Below, piece after piece: positions 1-5,204 of a stretch of DNA of 11,245 bases (the stretch's first letter is position 1; every line of letters starts with the position of its first letter). Below the pieces are notes generated by a model. It did no database searches. It saw only the letters and a list, made by a program, of their open reading frames with translations, and was not told where the DNA came from. Source of the stretch: Aquimonas sp002352135 (GTDB lineage Bacteria > Pseudomonadota > Gammaproteobacteria > Xanthomonadales > Xanthomonadaceae); NCBI GenBank assembly GCA_035440755.1, contig DAORND010000091.1, forward strand, positions 1-11,245. The letters are read 5' to 3'. Position numbers and translations under genes: made by a program.

Positions 1-1
1 A

Positions 2-535
2 CTGGAACTGGCTCGCGTGTTCCGCAACGTGCCCACCGAACGAAGCCTGCTTTTCATCTGCTTCTCGGGCGAGGAACAAGGCCTGGTCGGCAGCCTGCGC
101 TATGTGCAGGACCTGATTGCCGAAGGTCGCATGGCGCAGATCAAGCACATGGTCAACCTCGACATGATCGGCCACGCCGTGTCGGACAATCTGGATGCGC
201 GCGTGGAAACCAACAACGCCCAGCAAGCCCTGCTGGCCGTGTATGCCACGGCCGCCGCCACCTACGCGCCCGAATTGAACCTGATCACCAGCGCCGCGAC
301 ACAGGCCTATTCCGACCACTGGTATTTTTTGAGCCAAGGCGTACCTGCCGTCTTCACCTGGGAAAACGGCGCAGGCATCTACCCGCAATATCATCAGGTG
401 GGTGATGTCCCGGCGGCCATGCTCCGCGCCGAAGCCGTCGCCGGAGGCATCCTGAAAATGGACACCGCCGTACTGGTAGACCAAGCCATCGCCAGCGACT
501 TGCTGAGCGACAACTTTGAAGGCGCGGCGCATTGA
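2..535 (+). CDS. M28-family zinc aminopeptidase/peptidase, C-terminal part (5' end outside window)
   Basis: The reading frame is open from base 2 to the TGA at 533-535 and begins before the window, so this is the C-terminal part (about 177 codons) of a larger protein. Known M28 metal and catalytic motifs are visible. FSGEEQGLVGS holds the general-base and zinc-ligand glutamates. VNLDMIG holds a zinc-ligand aspartate. SDHWYF is followed by GVPAVF, and YHQVGD near the end supplies the last zinc-ligand histidine. The first His/Asp ligands of the family would lie upstream. M28 enzymes use two zinc ions to remove N-terminal residues from peptides and are often exported; whether this one is exported cannot be seen. 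The tail after the last motif (DQAIASDLLSDNFEGAAH) is short, so the catalytic domain looks complete at its C-terminus. The stop overlaps the first possible start of the RHS fragment (ATTGA). A functional link between the two is doubtful: the RHS piece looks truncated and was probably brought next to this gene by rearrangement. Confidence 0.88.
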   Translation: MELARVFRNVPTERSLLFICFSGEEQGLVGSLRYVQDLIAEGRMAQIKHMVNLDMIGHAVSDNLDARVETNNAQQALLAVYATAAATYAPELNLITSAATQAYSDHWYFLSQGVPAVFTWENGAGIYPQYHQVGDVPAAMLRAEAVAGGILKMDTAVLVDQAIASDLLSDNFEGAAH

Positions 536-1539
536 GCGCGTCGAATGGACGGCGTGTGCCGGACGAACGGCGCCGCGTCAGCATGGGCCGCACCACCTAC
601 TATTCCAACACCTACAACGCCCGAGGCGAGCGCGAAGAAAAGTCGCTGGCCTATGGCATGACCGTGCAGCGCTTTCTCTACGACGAAGCCGGACGCCTGA
701 TTCAAACCGGCAACGTCCCGCCGGTCGGCCTGACCCGCACCCTCGTCCCCGAACAACGCCTGCTATGGCTGGATGACCAACTGGTCGGCGTGAAGATCAA
801 AACCACCACCGGTGCCTATGCCGGTGAACTGCTCTACGCCCACACCGACCACCTCGGCACCCCACGCGCCCTGAGTCGCCCCAGCAACAACAGCACCGTC
901 TGGCGCTGGCCGCTGGAAACCAGCGCCTTCGGCCAACACCCCGCGCAAACCGACCCTGACGGCGACGGCCAAGCGCTGACCTTCAACCTGCGCTACCCGG
1001 GGCAGTATTTCGACTCGGAGTCGGGGTTGCATTACAACTACTTCAGGGATTATGAGGCTGGGGTGGGGCGGTATATTGAGAGTGATCCGATCAACCTGTT
1101 GGGTGGTATCAACACGTACGTTTACGTCGGAAGTCGTCCGCTACTGTTTGTCGATCCGCTTGGGTTGAGTCCGAATGGGTGGGGATGCATGGTGGGTGGA
1201 ACGATTGGCATGGTTGGTGGCGCAGCCCTCTGTTCTCCGTCAGGACCAGGTGCTCTGGCGTGTTCTGCTGCGGGAGGTGCGCTTGTTGGGGCGGCACTGG
1301 GTTGTGCGACAGGGTCGCTTATTCCGGAGCCTGAGCCGTTGGTTACGCCGCAGCCGATGCCGTTTGCGCCTGCAGATACGGGTGAGGTTTGCCCGGAGGA
1401 AAAGCCTGACTGCAGAAAGGTGAAACAGGACTGTCTCGCAAAGTGCTCAGATGAGGCGTTGCCATCCGGCGACAATGGCTTCCGGTTTTGGAATTGCCTC
1501 AACAAATGCATGGAAGACAACAGATGTGAAGGCCAATGA
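532..1539 (+). CDS. RHS-repeat core/tip protein, 5'-truncated, with Cys-rich variable C-terminus
   Basis: RHS/YD-repeat proteins build a hollow shell that encloses a variable C-terminal toxin, released after the conserved core. Here only the last part remains (335 aa, against well over 1000 in full-length family members). Visible are one YD repeat (YDEAGRLI, residues 50-57), the YAHTDHLGTPR signature (102-112) and the core domain LRYPGQYFDSESGLHYN to DPLGL (153-212). The tip that follows has a Gly/Ala-rich hydrophobic stretch with GxxxG-like spacing (about 218-262), a Pro-rich linker (264-280) and seven cysteines (287, 294, 301, 305, 322, 326, 332), four of them in CLAKC and CLNKC. The frame has a stop at 517-519. 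The first usable start is therefore TTG 532, with ATG 583 (residue 18) as an alternative, and neither has a convincing ribosome binding site. It may be a silent remnant or an orphan tip cassette. Codon choice changes around base 1005. The tip could be a toxin, but no known catalytic motif is recognised. Confidence 0.85.
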   Translation: MSASNGRRVPDERRRVSMGRTTYYSNTYNARGEREEKSLAYGMTVQRFLYDEAGRLIQTGNVPPVGLTRTLVPEQRLLWLDDQLVGVKIKTTTGAYAGELLYAHTDHLGTPRALSRPSNNSTVWRWPLETSAFGQHPAQTDPDGDGQALTFNLRYPGQYFDSESGLHYNYFRDYEAGVGRYIESDPINLLGGINTYVYVGSRPLLFVDPLGLSPNGWGCMVGGTIGMVGGAALCSPSGPGALACSAAGGALVGAALGCATGSLIPEPEPLVTPQPMPFAPADTGEVCPEEKPDCRKVKQDCLAKCSDEALPSGDNGFRFWNCLNKCMEDNRCEGQ

Positions 1540-1787
1540 TCACGGATCATGAAATCGCATCGGAAGTGAGTCGCCGCGTTCTTGAAGTAAACCGCCTTCT
1601 CAACGAGGCCGTATCGCTGGTCCAGGAGCGGTGTCCCGAGGCAGAGACGTCCGAGTTCAAACAGGCGGTCGGGAGCGTGCTCGGCGCGCTATTGCTGGAC
1701 GTGGTCAATCCGCTTTATCGAGTGCATCCGCAGTTGGCACCGCCGGAGCTATACCTTCCAGGCAGGGATAGCGGTATCAGCTCATGA
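1536..1787 (+). CDS. Small alpha-helical protein, candidate RHS-tip immunity protein
   Basis: An 83-aa protein starts at ATG 1536, inside the RHS stop codon (ATGA overlap), with GAAGG three bases upstream of the start, so translation is probably coupled to the RHS tip. The sequence looks helical and soluble (DHEIASEVSRRVLEVNRLL, then SVLGALLLDVVNPLY), with no signal peptide and no clear membrane segment, and ends in a Pro-rich tail (PQLAPPELYLPG). I do not recognise an enzymatic motif. Known RHS and other polymorphic toxin genes are normally followed at once by a small immunity gene; position, size and overlap all fit that role, and this is inference. The absence of a membrane segment is noteworthy if the upstream tip acts on membranes. 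Its 3' end overlaps the convergent ATPase gene by 11 bp. Confidence 0.72.
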   Translation: MITDHEIASEVSRRVLEVNRLLNEAVSLVQERCPEAETSEFKQAVGSVLGALLLDVVNPLYRVHPQLAPPELYLPGRDSGISS

Positions 1788-2535
1788 TCGTCTCTAGGTA
1801 GCGCCTTGGGTGGTCGAGGAATGAACGCGCGACGAGGTAGTGCTCGGTTTCCTCGTACTCGACGACATCAAGGCTGCTGCCGTTGATCTGGTGTATCCGC
1901 GCATTCGGATAGGCCATCAATAGCGGCGAATGCGTGGCGATGATGAACTGAGAGTGCGACTGTGCCAGTTGGTGCAGTCGAGCAATCATGGTCAGTTGGC
2001 GTGTCGGCGACAGAGCAGCTTCTGGCTCATCGAAAATGTAGAGTCCGTGGCCGCCGAGGCGATTCATCAGCAAGGAGAAGAACGACTCTCCATGCGATTG
2101 CTCATGTAGAGAGCGCCCGCCGTACGAATTGATGACGGGAGGGCCGCCTGGTCCTTCATCGAGTCCTTCTATCTCCGTCGCAACATTGAAAAAGCTCTCA
2201 GCCCGCAGGAAGTAGCCATCACGAGGCCGCTTGATGCCTTTCACGAGTGTCAAGTATTCGTTCAGCTCAGAGTGCGAGCGCCGCGTGCTGAACCGGAAGT
2301 TCTTGCTGCCGCCTTCGGGATTGAAGCCCCAGGCGACAGCGATGGCTTCGAGCAGGGTGGACTTGCCGCTTCCGTTCTCGCCGATGATGAAAGTGACCTT
2401 GGGGTGAAGCTCCAGGTTGTGCAGGTTGCGCACGACCGGGAGTGAAAACGGGTATTGATCGAACGACGGCACTTGATCCCGCTTGAGCTTCACTTCCAGC
2501 AGGTAGTGCTCTGCTTCCAATGAGTTGATGGTCAT
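1777..2535 (-). CDS. Stand-alone AAA/ABC-type ATPase (predicted ATPase of the COG3910 kind)
   Basis: A 252-aa P-loop ATPase of the ABC/SMC-like class without membrane segments. Visible motifs, numbered from the chosen start: Walker A GENGSGKST (52-60), a signature-like SHGESFF (147-153), Walker B LYIFDEPEAAL (165-175) with the catalytic Glu, and a switch histidine in IIATHSP (198-204). Length and motif order match small predicted ATPases thought to act as single-domain dimers; their substrate is mostly unknown. The frame remains open upstream to about 2643, but I choose ATG 2535. It has a purine-rich GAGAGA five bases upstream, and family-like sequence (LEAEHYLLEVKLKRDQ) begins right after it, while the upstream extension (TTPPPCPATFPREK) looks like non-coding sequence. 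The gene is convergent with the 83-aa gene, and its upstream region runs into the REP-like repeats at 2655-2728. No partner gene (nuclease, reverse transcriptase, helicase) is adjacent, so assignment to a defence system is not supported. Confidence 0.86.
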   Translation of the reverse strand: MTINSLEAEHYLLEVKLKRDQVPSFDQYPFSLPVVRNLHNLELHPKVTFIIGENGSGKSTLLEAIAVAWGFNPEGGSKNFRFSTRRSHSELNEYLTLVKGIKRPRDGYFLRAESFFNVATEIEGLDEGPGGPPVINSYGGRSLHEQSHGESFFSLLMNRLGGHGLYIFDEPEAALSPTRQLTMIARLHQLAQSHSQFIIATHSPLLMAYPNARIHQINGSSLDVVEYEETEHYLVARSFLDHPRRYLETIMS

Positions 2536-2654
2536 CGATTTCTCTCGCGGGAATGTCGCGGGACAAGGTGGAGGTGTGGTGCCGAACGCGTAGGCGACAT
2601 CATCAGTGGTCATGTGCAGTTGGGCAATCGACCGCGACAGCAATCAGATCTGAA

Positions 2655-2700
2655 AATCCGGGGTCACCATTGCGCCGCCCGTGTCAACAGGGCTGATAAA
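2655..2700 (+). repeat. 46-bp direct repeat, left copy
   Basis: This stretch recurs at 3658-3703 in the same orientation with 44 of 46 positions identical (differences at 2680 C/T and 2697 T/C). It begins AATCCGGGGTCACC and ends CAACAGGGCTGATAAA. The two copies bracket the transposase gene and its inner inverted repeats. At 46 bp it is far too long for a target-site duplication, so it is better read as a REP-like unit belonging to the element family. Confidence 0.9.
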
Positions 2701-2703
2701 TCC

Positions 2704-2728
2704 GGGGTCAGGTCTTGTGTTGCCATAT
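2704..2728 (+). repeat. 25-bp inverted repeat, left arm (RAYT-flanking)
   Basis: The arm starts GGGGTCAGGTCTTGT and ends TTGCCATAT. Its reverse complement is found at 3577-3601 with 24 of 25 positions matching (one mismatch near the centre). It lies 21 bp before the transposase start codon. It begins inside a second copy of the octamer CGGGGTCA (2703-2710), which also occurs in the 46-bp direct repeats. Confidence 0.9.
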
Positions 2729-2749
2729 TTGCTGGACTAACGTTGGCGT

Positions 2750-3577
2750 ATGTCTCGTCCTCAGCGCATTGAATTCGCGGGTGCCTGCTATCACGTGATG
2801 GCGCGTGGCAATGCGCGTGAGCGGATCTATCTGGACGACGAGGATCGGCAGTGGTTTCTCGACGGGCTGTCGCGAGTCTGTGATCGCTTTGGCTGGATTC
2901 TCTGGGCGTACTGCCTGATGGATAACCACTACCACCTGCTGGTGGAGACTGAGCAGCCGACGCTATCGCGCGGGATGCGCGAGGTGAATGGCGGCTACTC
3001 GCAGCGCTTCAACCGTCGCCACGGTCGAGTGGGGCATGTGCTACAGGGTCGCTACAAGGCCATTTTGGTGGACAAAGATGCCTACCTCATCGAGCTGCAG
3101 CGCTACATCGTGCTCAACCCGGTGCGCGCCGGTCTGTGTGGCAGCGCGGGCGATTGGCGCTGGAGCAGTTATGCGGCCGTGATGGGACAGGCTGAGTCTC
3201 TTCCGGGGCTTGCTGCGGATCGCCTGCTATCGCTGTTCGGCACCGAGCGAACCGCCGCACGCACGGCATTTGCGCGCTTCGTGGCCGAAGGCGTTGGTCG
3301 CGTCTTTGAACCGGAAGTGCAGGCGCAATGCTTTTTGGGTAGTGAGAATTTTGTCGCGAACGTGATGGGCATGGCCGAACCGGTATCCGCCGAAGTCCCC
3401 CGTCGCCAGCGCCTTGCGCCATCGCTGCCACAGATTGAAGCCGACGCCGCCCATCGCGATGAAGCCATCCGCCGCGCCTACGCCACCGGCGCCTACACGC
3501 TGAGCGAGATCGGCGCATACTTCGGCTTGCACTACGCCACCATCAGCCGCATCGCACGGAAGGCCTCGGGAGGGTGA
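2750..3577 (+). CDS. REP-associated tyrosine transposase (RAYT, Y1/HUH transposase)
   Basis: A 275-aa single-strand DNA transposase of the Y1 family, related to the IS200/IS605 TnpA enzymes. The N-terminus PQRIEFAGACYHVMARGN is typical of the RAYT branch. The HUH metal-binding motif is H60-Y61-H62 in LMDNHYHLLVE. A candidate catalytic tyrosine is Y119 in LQRYIVLNPVRAGL, the conserved RAYT motif. The C-terminal part (about 243-272, TLSEIGAYFGLHYATISRIA) forms a helix-turn-helix-like extension found in longer RAYTs. The start ATG 2750 is the first in-frame one matching the family; its ribosome binding site is weak, as is common for transposases. The stop codon's last base is the first base of the right inverted arm. 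The frame has no interruption, so the enzyme may be active. Neighbouring genes are unrelated and on either side of the repeat field. Confidence 0.93.
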   Translation: MSRPQRIEFAGACYHVMARGNARERIYLDDEDRQWFLDGLSRVCDRFGWILWAYCLMDNHYHLLVETEQPTLSRGMREVNGGYSQRFNRRHGRVGHVLQGRYKAILVDKDAYLIELQRYIVLNPVRAGLCGSAGDWRWSSYAAVMGQAESLPGLAADRLLSLFGTERTAARTAFARFVAEGVGRVFEPEVQAQCFLGSENFVANVMGMAEPVSAEVPRRQRLAPSLPQIEADAAHRDEAIRRAYATGAYTLSEIGAYFGLHYATISRIARKASGG

Positions 3578-3601
3578 TATGGCAAAACAAGACCTGACCC
3601 C
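3577..3601 (-). repeat. 25-bp inverted repeat, right arm (RAYT-flanking)
   Basis: This is the reverse complement of 2704-2728 with one mismatch. On the plus strand it begins ATATGGCAAAACAAG and ends CTGACCCC. It overlaps the last base of the transposase stop codon. Together the arms could place the gene inside a long stem in single-stranded DNA or mark the ends handled by the transposase. Confidence 0.9.
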
Positions 3602-3625
3602 GTGCTCCGCTGACCCCGTGCTCCG
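3594..3625 (+). repeat. Perfect tandem duplication of a 16-mer (CTGACCCCGTGCTCCG)
   Basis: Two identical 16-bp copies lie head to tail at 3594-3609 and 3610-3625. The first overlaps the right inverted arm. The shared core TGACCCCGTGCT appears twice more at 3740-3763. Confidence 0.92.
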
Positions 3626-3657
3626 ACGCGAAGGCCGTAGCGCAGATTGTTGAGCAG

Positions 3658-3703
3658 AATCCGGGGTCACCATTGCGCCGCCTGTGTCAACAGGGCTGAC
3701 AAA
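3658..3703 (+). repeat. 46-bp direct repeat, right copy
   Basis: Second copy of the repeat at 2655-2700, offset by exactly 1003 bp with two substitutions. It carries CGGGGTCA at 3662-3669, which is complementary to the TGACCCCG copies on either side, so local hairpins are possible with the copies at 3595, 3611 or 3740. Confidence 0.9.
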
Positions 3704-3739
3704 ACTCCTCCCGTATTCCGGGCTTCACTTTCTTCCTGC

Positions 3740-3763
3740 TGACCCCGTGCTTGACCCCGTGCT
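3740..3763 (+). repeat. Tandem pair of TGACCCCGTGCT
   Basis: Two perfect 12-bp copies lie head to tail (3740-3751 and 3752-3763). They are the third and fourth copies of this motif downstream of the transposase gene. Beyond them, 3764-3914 holds no recognisable gene; apart from one hairpin at 3847-3877 I see nothing in it. Confidence 0.9.
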
Positions 3764-3846
3764 CTCTCATGACACCGTAGCTCTTGCTGCTCATACGTGA
3801 AGCGTTCGCGGTGAGGCGGGGACGCGTTCAGTTGAGGCGCGAAATA

Positions 3847-3877
3847 CCTGTCGGCCGGAGTTCAATGCGCCGACAGG
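3847..3877 (-). terminator. Hairpin downstream of the minus-strand cNMP/rhodanese gene, possible terminator
   Basis: Perfect 9-bp arms CCTGTCGGC (3847-3855) and GCCGACAGG (3869-3877) enclose a 13-base loop. The hairpin sits 38-68 bp beyond the stop of the minus-strand gene ending at 3915. The following bases on the minus strand (TATTTCG) form only a weak U-tract, so this may be an imperfect intrinsic terminator or just a dyad. Confidence 0.35.
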
Positions 3878-3914
3878 GTGAATGCGCGGTGATTACGCTG
3901 GGCGCGTGTCGCCC

Positions 3915-4964
3915 TTACCCCTGATCCACCTGTTTCAACATTCCCGCCAAGCCGCCTTGCAGGGCGAAAACTTCGTAGCCGAGCCGGGTAAGGATGAAGG
4001 CGGCGGCGCTGCTGCGTTCGCCGGTGTTGCAGTAGACGATCAGTCGGGCCTTGCGGTCGATCTGGGTCGCGGCGTCCTCGCGCAGGCGGTACAGGGGCAG
4101 GTTCAGGGCACCCTTGATGGCGCGTTGCGAGAATTCTTTGGGCATGCGGACATCGATGAGGACGGCACTGGCCTTGACCAGCAGCGAGGCCTGGCCCGGC
4201 GTGATCCAGTCAATGACCGGCGGTTTCAAAACCTGTTCGAAGGCTTGACACGACAGTCGCATCAAGCGGCCGTCCTGCATCATCCGGACAGTGGCGTTGC
4301 GCTTGGTGTTGGCCAGCAGGGCGTCCTCACCGAAACAGTCACCACGCACCAGATAGGCGACCACGGCTTCGTCATCGTCGAGGGTTTTCGACACCGAGGC
4401 GGCCCCTTCCTTCAGCACGTAGAAGTAATCGGGTTCGTGGCCTTCCTGGATGACGATCTGCCCGCTGCGCACCGGGATTTCCTCGAAGGCCTGGAACATG
4501 CGTTCGATGTTGCCAGTCGGCAGTTTGTGGAAGGCGCGACTTTGCAGCAGACGGAACACCCAGCGGTTGCCATCCGGTGAGGGATCGAAATGGCGGAAGT
4601 TTTCCTGCCGACTGATCTGATCCCAGGCGATGACTTTTTCGGTGTAGCGGCGATCCAGGCGCACGATTTTCGCGTTGGCACTGGTGACGCTGGCGGTGAA
4701 TCGGCGCGGCTGTGATTCGCCCAGTGGATAGCGGCCCTGCAGTGAATTCGCGCTCATGTCCTTGACGCGCCCATCGGAGTAGACACCGCGCACGTCGCCC
4801 TCCAGCAGGTAGATCATGTCGTTATCGATGTCACCGGCGCGAAACAACAACTCGCCACGCTGGTAGGTCGCGGGCAGCGCCTCGCTGGCGAGCTGGGTCA
4901 GCGTCTCGTTGCGCAGGCTGTCGAGGGGATAAAGGTGGGCCAGTGCGGTGGCGTCGATGCTCAT
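3915..4964 (-). CDS. Cyclic-nucleotide-binding-like (two domains) and rhodanese fusion protein
   Basis: A 349-aa soluble protein. Residues about 15-110 form a degenerate first cNMP-binding-like domain (RGELLFRAGDIDNDMIYLLEG), without the usual FGE motif. Residues about 144-245 form a second one with a recognisable phosphate-binding cassette, GDCFGEDALL and RNATV, where Glu213 and Arg222 are the expected ligand contacts. Residues about 260-345 form a rhodanese domain (VLIDVRMPKEF, then YCNTGERSS) with the active-site cysteine at 312, which in the family carries a persulfide. The fusion could sense a cyclic nucleotide and control sulfur transfer or redox signalling; the actual substrate is unknown. 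There is no membrane segment or DNA-binding helix-turn-helix. The start at ATG 4964 is chosen because GAGG lies seven bases upstream and family-like sequence begins there. A longer open frame reaches 5108 but its extra residues look non-coding. It is divergent from the giant DUF11 gene and shares its 240-bp upstream region. Confidence 0.9.
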   Translation of the reverse strand: MSIDATALAHLYPLDSLRNETLTQLASEALPATYQRGELLFRAGDIDNDMIYLLEGDVRGVYSDGRVKDMSANSLQGRYPLGESQPRRFTASVTSANAKIVRLDRRYTEKVIAWDQISRQENFRHFDPSPDGNRWVFRLLQSRAFHKLPTGNIERMFQAFEEIPVRSGQIVIQEGHEPDYFYVLKEGAASVSKTLDDDEAVVAYLVRGDCFGEDALLANTKRNATVRMMQDGRLMRLSCQAFEQVLKPPVIDWITPGQASLLVKASAVLIDVRMPKEFSQRAIKGALNLPLYRLREDAATQIDRKARLIVYCNTGERSSAAAFILTRLGYEVFALQGGLAGMLKQVDQG

Positions 4965-5013
4965 GCGGTTGCCTCGGTTGGTCTTTGAACACGTTCGCGC
5001 AAAGCCCGCGTTG

Positions 5014-5056
5014 CTGCAAGCGGTTGCACGTTGGCGGCCTGCAATTTGCAGGCCGC
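5014..5056. promoter_or_regulatory. Pair of TGCAA/TTGCA dyads in the divergent intergenic region
   Basis: Two inverted repeats lie side by side between the divergent genes. The first, TGCAAGCGGTTGCA (5015-5028), has perfect 5-bp arms around GCGG. The second has 11-bp arms GCGGCCTGCAA and TTGCAGGCCGC (5034-5044 and 5046-5056) around a single T. The first has the shape of a LacI-family operator (A-rich/T-rich halves around CG), but no regulator gene is present in the window. The second could also act as a hairpin in a transcript, but no T-run follows it. The assignment as operators is inference. Confidence 0.4.
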
Positions 5057-5109
5057 GTTCAAATTGTGAACTTTTCCGCCGATACGCTTCAGGTTTGACG
5101 TCTCTCAAC

Positions 5110-5128
5110 TACACTGCAAGCGGTTGGG
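5110..5128 (+). promoter_or_regulatory. Second operator-like site and weak -10-like box ahead of the giant gene
   Basis: CTGCAAGCGGTTG at 5114-5126 repeats 5014-5026 exactly, 100 bp away. Extended to 14 bases (5115-5128) it keeps 12 of the 14 positions of the perfect dyad at 5015-5028. TACACT (5110-5115) is a possible -10 box immediately before it, without a good -35 at normal spacing (TTGACG at 5095-5100 is only 9 bp away). If that -10 is used, the site would cover the transcription start, a repressing position. Confidence 0.3.
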
Positions 5129-5193
5129 GGATAGTGCTTAGTCGCTTGCGCGCAGAAGGCGTCAGGATCTGCGTGGTCTGTGTGGGGTTACCA

Positions 5194-5198
5194 GGGAG
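5194..5198 (+). promoter_or_regulatory. Strong ribosome binding site of the giant DUF11 gene
   Basis: GGGAG, within AGGGAGA, lies six bases before ATG 5205. It decides the start, because the frame is followed at once by a good signal peptide. Confidence 0.8.
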
Positions 5199-5204
5199 AT
5201 AACG

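Larger units (their letters stand above)
2655..3763 (+). mobile_element. RAYT element with nested REP-like direct and inverted repeats (REPtron-like)
   Basis: A single Y1 transposase gene is bracketed by an inner 25-bp inverted repeat, an outer 46-bp direct repeat, and downstream tandem copies of TGACCCCGTGCT. All repeats share the octamer CGGGGTCA or its complement: plus-strand CGGGGTCA at 2659, 2703 and 3662, and TGACCCCG at 3595, 3611, 3740 and 3752. Known RAYT genes sit between REP palindromes in opposite orientation and are thought to spread REPs around the genome rather than transpose as classical IS elements. The outer boundaries given here are those of the repeat field. No target-site duplication can be identified. 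Confidence 0.7.

Noticed and set aside
1777..2535. ATPase as part of an anti-phage defence system
   Set aside because: It has no adjacent nuclease, TOPRIM, reverse transcriptase or helicase partner; the neighbours are an RHS tip module and a RAYT element.
3227..3673. A 148-codon minus-strand frame overlapping the transposase and downstream repeats
   Set aside because: It is antisense to the RAYT C-terminus and runs into repeats; no motif supports it.
2655..3703. Short CRISPR array, because of repeated units around 2650-3760
   Set aside because: Units are of different lengths, mixed orientation and irregular spacing, with no uniform spacers and no cas gene.
3882..4580. A 232-codon plus-strand open frame over the cNMP/rhodanese gene
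   Set aside because: It lies opposite a gene with clear conserved motifs, has no recognisable domain, and its composition is typical of an antisense frame.
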